22,863 nt of DNA from Pelargonium nanum. Taxonomy: Eukaryota > Streptophyta > Magnoliopsida > Geraniales > Geraniaceae. Of this stretch, positions 20,955 to 22,863 are shown one piece after another; within the stretch, counting starts at the first letter, position 1, and each line of letters begins with the position of its first letter. The notes below the pieces were generated by a model. That model did no database searches. It had not been told where the DNA came from and was given only the letters and a program-made list of their open reading frames with translations. The position numbers and the translations under genes were made by a program. The stretch covers positions 1 to 22,863 of the forward strand of contig JAYMTF010001527.1 of the NCBI GenBank assembly GCA_036897485.1, given 5' to 3'.

Positions 20955-20983
20955 GTTAGGGTTAGGGTTAGGGTTAGGGTTAG
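20955..20983. repeat. TTAGGG tandem repeat in the leader of the captured gene
   Basis: The plus strand has nearly five TTAGGG units; the minus strand reads CTAACCC repeats, ending 34 bases above the captured ATG at 20921. Plant 5' leaders and promoters often carry a telo-box (AAACCCTAA), and this is an expanded version of such a motif. The six-base unit differs from the usual plant telomere unit TTTAGGG. Confidence 0.8.
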
Positions 20984-21092
20984 TGTTTTGTGGGCATTGA
21001 TCGGCGGAGAGGAAGGTAATGGGACTTTGGGTTTTCTGGGTTTAGATCGATCTGATAATTGAAACGTTGAAGGAAAATGCCATGTCAGCTAA

Positions 21093-21279
21093 TGTGATGT
21101 GCCACGTCAGCAGAAATAGTCCATGTCAGCATAAGTTGACGGAAGACCTAACTGGATATAACGTAGGTACTAACACAGGTAAAAAATTAAAACTTAGATA
21201 TTAATTCTGATAAAGTAAAAGTTTGGGCACCATTTTGTATATCCCGAAAAAGTTTGGGCACCAAAAATATTTTTAGTTC
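21093..21279. repeat. Right terminal inverted repeat of the Mutator-like element
   Basis: Read on the minus strand it starts GAACTAAAAATATTTTTGG. It then carries CAAAATGGTGCCCAAACTTT and GTTAGTACCTACGTTATAT, parallel to the left repeat in order and spacing. Confidence 0.88.
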
Positions 21280-21288
21280 TTAATTTTA

Positions 21289-22740
21289 TAACTAAAAGAA
21301 TTACTTTATTAGGACACAACAAATTAGAGAATTGACTTAGTTATTCGTCTAATTTTAACTAATATGTAAGTTTGTTGGGCAATTGAGTTGACTTCTAAAA
21401 TTTTAACTTTGGAGCTAATATTGAAAATAATTTTTACTTGATGGGCTAAGTCGATAAGAGGAGTGTGTTTTTTTCAAGTCATTCTATAATTACAGTTTTA
21501 AAATATGTATACACTGATTCATATGTTTAACAAAATATAACTTTTTCTAACCCATATAACGATTTAGGAACAATCTTAACTAAAGTTCTGTAAATTGTAA
21601 ATTAATGTAATATCTCATTAAAACTCAAAAGAACGAGTAAATAATATGATAATTAACTTCACTTTCATAACTTATAGTAAATGTTTCTTGAATTATAATA
21701 AAAAAATTACAAATAATTGTTAAGGATTAAATCATGCATGTCACATGTCATTTAACCTTTAAACTTTTATGCATTAGTTGTTCTCCAACAAATATTTAAC
21801 ATTTAATGAATGTTCAAAAAGAAAAAGAAAAAAGAACACAAAAACTATGGTGCTAAGCAATGGAAAAACAAGGTGATGATTTTTAATACATGTAGAGGTC
21901 AAAACAACTTTAGAATGGAAAGCTTCTTGCATTCAACTTTTCTTTATGATTTACAAATATAAAACTAAAAAGACAATGGCCATGCATGTTCATGGCTTGT
22001 TGTTTGTGTTTTTTGTGATTGTGACATTGATATACTTTAAGTCCAACCTTGTAGCCACCAACTCTCACAAATTGCCATAATTATCAAACTTTATTGAACA
22101 ATGGTTTTTGAACCACAAACATATGTAGGAAACAAACACACACACACAATAGGCCTTAAATAGTAAGAAACTTACACTTGTTTGGGCAATTTACTTCACT
22201 ATTAAGAATATATGTTTATGATTTACTCCACACACAAAAATGCATTTAAAAATTAAGAAATGAGAGGAATCATTGCATGATTTTTTTTCATTCAAATTTG
22301 ATACAAGCTTAATTCAAACTCAGACTTCTGTAAAATATCATAAAATGATTGATATCACATGATATGTAAATCAAGTCTTATAATGTTTAGAAAAATATGG
22401 AGTAAAGTACGTTGTAAAATATTCGTTGTAGCCAAACAATAAGATGAGTGGATTGTGTTGAATAGATTAATCCAAAGATAGTGCCAAATTTGGTATGTAT
22501 TGGTGTTAAGTCCAAAAATGTAGGTTTGATTCCACCAATAAAGAATGTAATTGCATATTAGATCAAGAGCACTCTCTTTAAACTTTGTCACTAAGGCACA
22601 TCTTTTTGCATAAAAGCACCATTAACATTTATCAAATTAACACCACTTGTACATTTTTTAATTAACATATAAAATGCACATACTTAGTTATTTATATAAT
22701 ATTTACCTTTGACCATGATCAATATATTTTTAACATATGA
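21289..22740. other. AT-rich intergenic DNA without a recognised gene
   Basis: I see only short chance reading frames on both strands and a (CA)n run near 22136-22148. There is no family resemblance, RNA gene or repeat with clear ends. Confidence 0.6.
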
Positions 22741-22754
22741 GTATCTATTTCTCA

Positions 22755-22863
22755 ACTCTCTCTCTTTTCTAATATATATATATTAAAGAGGAGTCCATGT
22801 CTAATTGGATGACAAGTGTCTCCTCAAATTTTCAATTGGTATTCCAATTGAGTAACATGTGGC
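22755..22863. mobile_element. Possible Helitron-like 5' end at the window edge
   Basis: The sequence TCTCTCTTTTCTAATATATA, followed by TATATTAAAGAGGAGTCC, then ATTGGATGACAAGTGTC and CAATTGAGTAACATGTGGC, resembles the start of plant Helitrons, which begin with TC and carry such ATG(A)CA(A)GTGTC words. The other end lies outside the window. Confidence 0.25.

Larger units (their letters stand above)
20207..21288. mobile_element. Mutator-like element (Pack-MULE type) with 9-bp target duplication
   Basis: The perfect 9-bp duplication TTAATTTTA lies at 20207-20215 and 21280-21288, enclosing a 1,064-bp element (20216-21279). Terminal inverted repeats of about 190 bp (20216-20407 and 21093-21279) are roughly 80% alike and include the near-perfect TTATGCTGACATGGACTATT. 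Long terminal repeats with a 9-bp duplication define Mutator-like elements. There is no transposase; the interior (20408-21092) is GC-rich and gene-like, as in Pack-MULEs that carry host gene pieces. Confidence 0.9.

Noticed and set aside
20955-20983. Interstitial telomere scar
   Set aside because: The run is short, lies inside a Mutator-like element just above an ATG, and is better explained as an expanded telo-box.
1-22863. A new multi-gene system such as a biosynthetic cluster or defence island
   Set aside because: Only two ordinary host genes and mobile or organelle-derived fragments are visible; nothing else has coding support.

Overview
The window looks like nuclear DNA of a flowering plant, most likely a eudicot. 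It is AT-rich, its genes have many short GT-AG introns, and it carries plant MITEs, a Mutator-like element and a plastid-type tRNA fossil. I cannot name the species.

Layout. A plus-strand gene (1-4588, 5' end outside the window) encodes an SMP plus C2 domain lipid-transfer/tether protein of the NTMC2 type 6 family in 11 visible exons. A convergent minus-strand gene (19739 to 5287) encodes a complete callose synthase, which I spliced by hand into 41 exons and 5871 coding bases (1956 residues plus stop) with no break in frame. Its sequence matches the CALS8/GSL4 subclade best. From memory, Arabidopsis has CALS8 (At3g14570) beside an NTMC2T6 gene (At3g14590), so the pair looks like conserved microsynteny. 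The two stop codons are 698 bp apart.

Upstream of CALS8 (19740-20206) lie its TATA box and 5' flank. Then comes a 1,064-bp Mutator-like element (20216-21279) with long inverted repeats and a perfect 9-bp target duplication. It carries host-gene-like cargo, including a TTAGGG repeat in what would be a 5' leader. From 21289 to the window end I see AT-rich intergenic DNA without a supportable gene, with a possible Helitron-like end at the far right.

The introns hold much of the unusual material. CALS8 intron 1 has a tandem array that repeats the exon 1/intron 1 splice junction. Intron 5 has a decayed plastid-type tRNA-Trp. Intron 21 has a hAT-type MITE with an 8-bp target duplication. Introns 7 and 28 have related small LTR-type (TRIM-like) fossils. 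Members of one Tourist-like MITE family sit in both genes and between them.

Together the genes concern the cell periphery. Callose synthases make beta-1,3-glucan at the plasma membrane and plasmodesmata, and SMP-C2 proteins move lipid at membrane contact sites. A joint function is not shown by the sequence. I found no new multi-gene system; the best leads are the splice-junction array, the CALS8-clade change in a conserved motif, and the gene-carrying Mutator element next to the CALS8 promoter.
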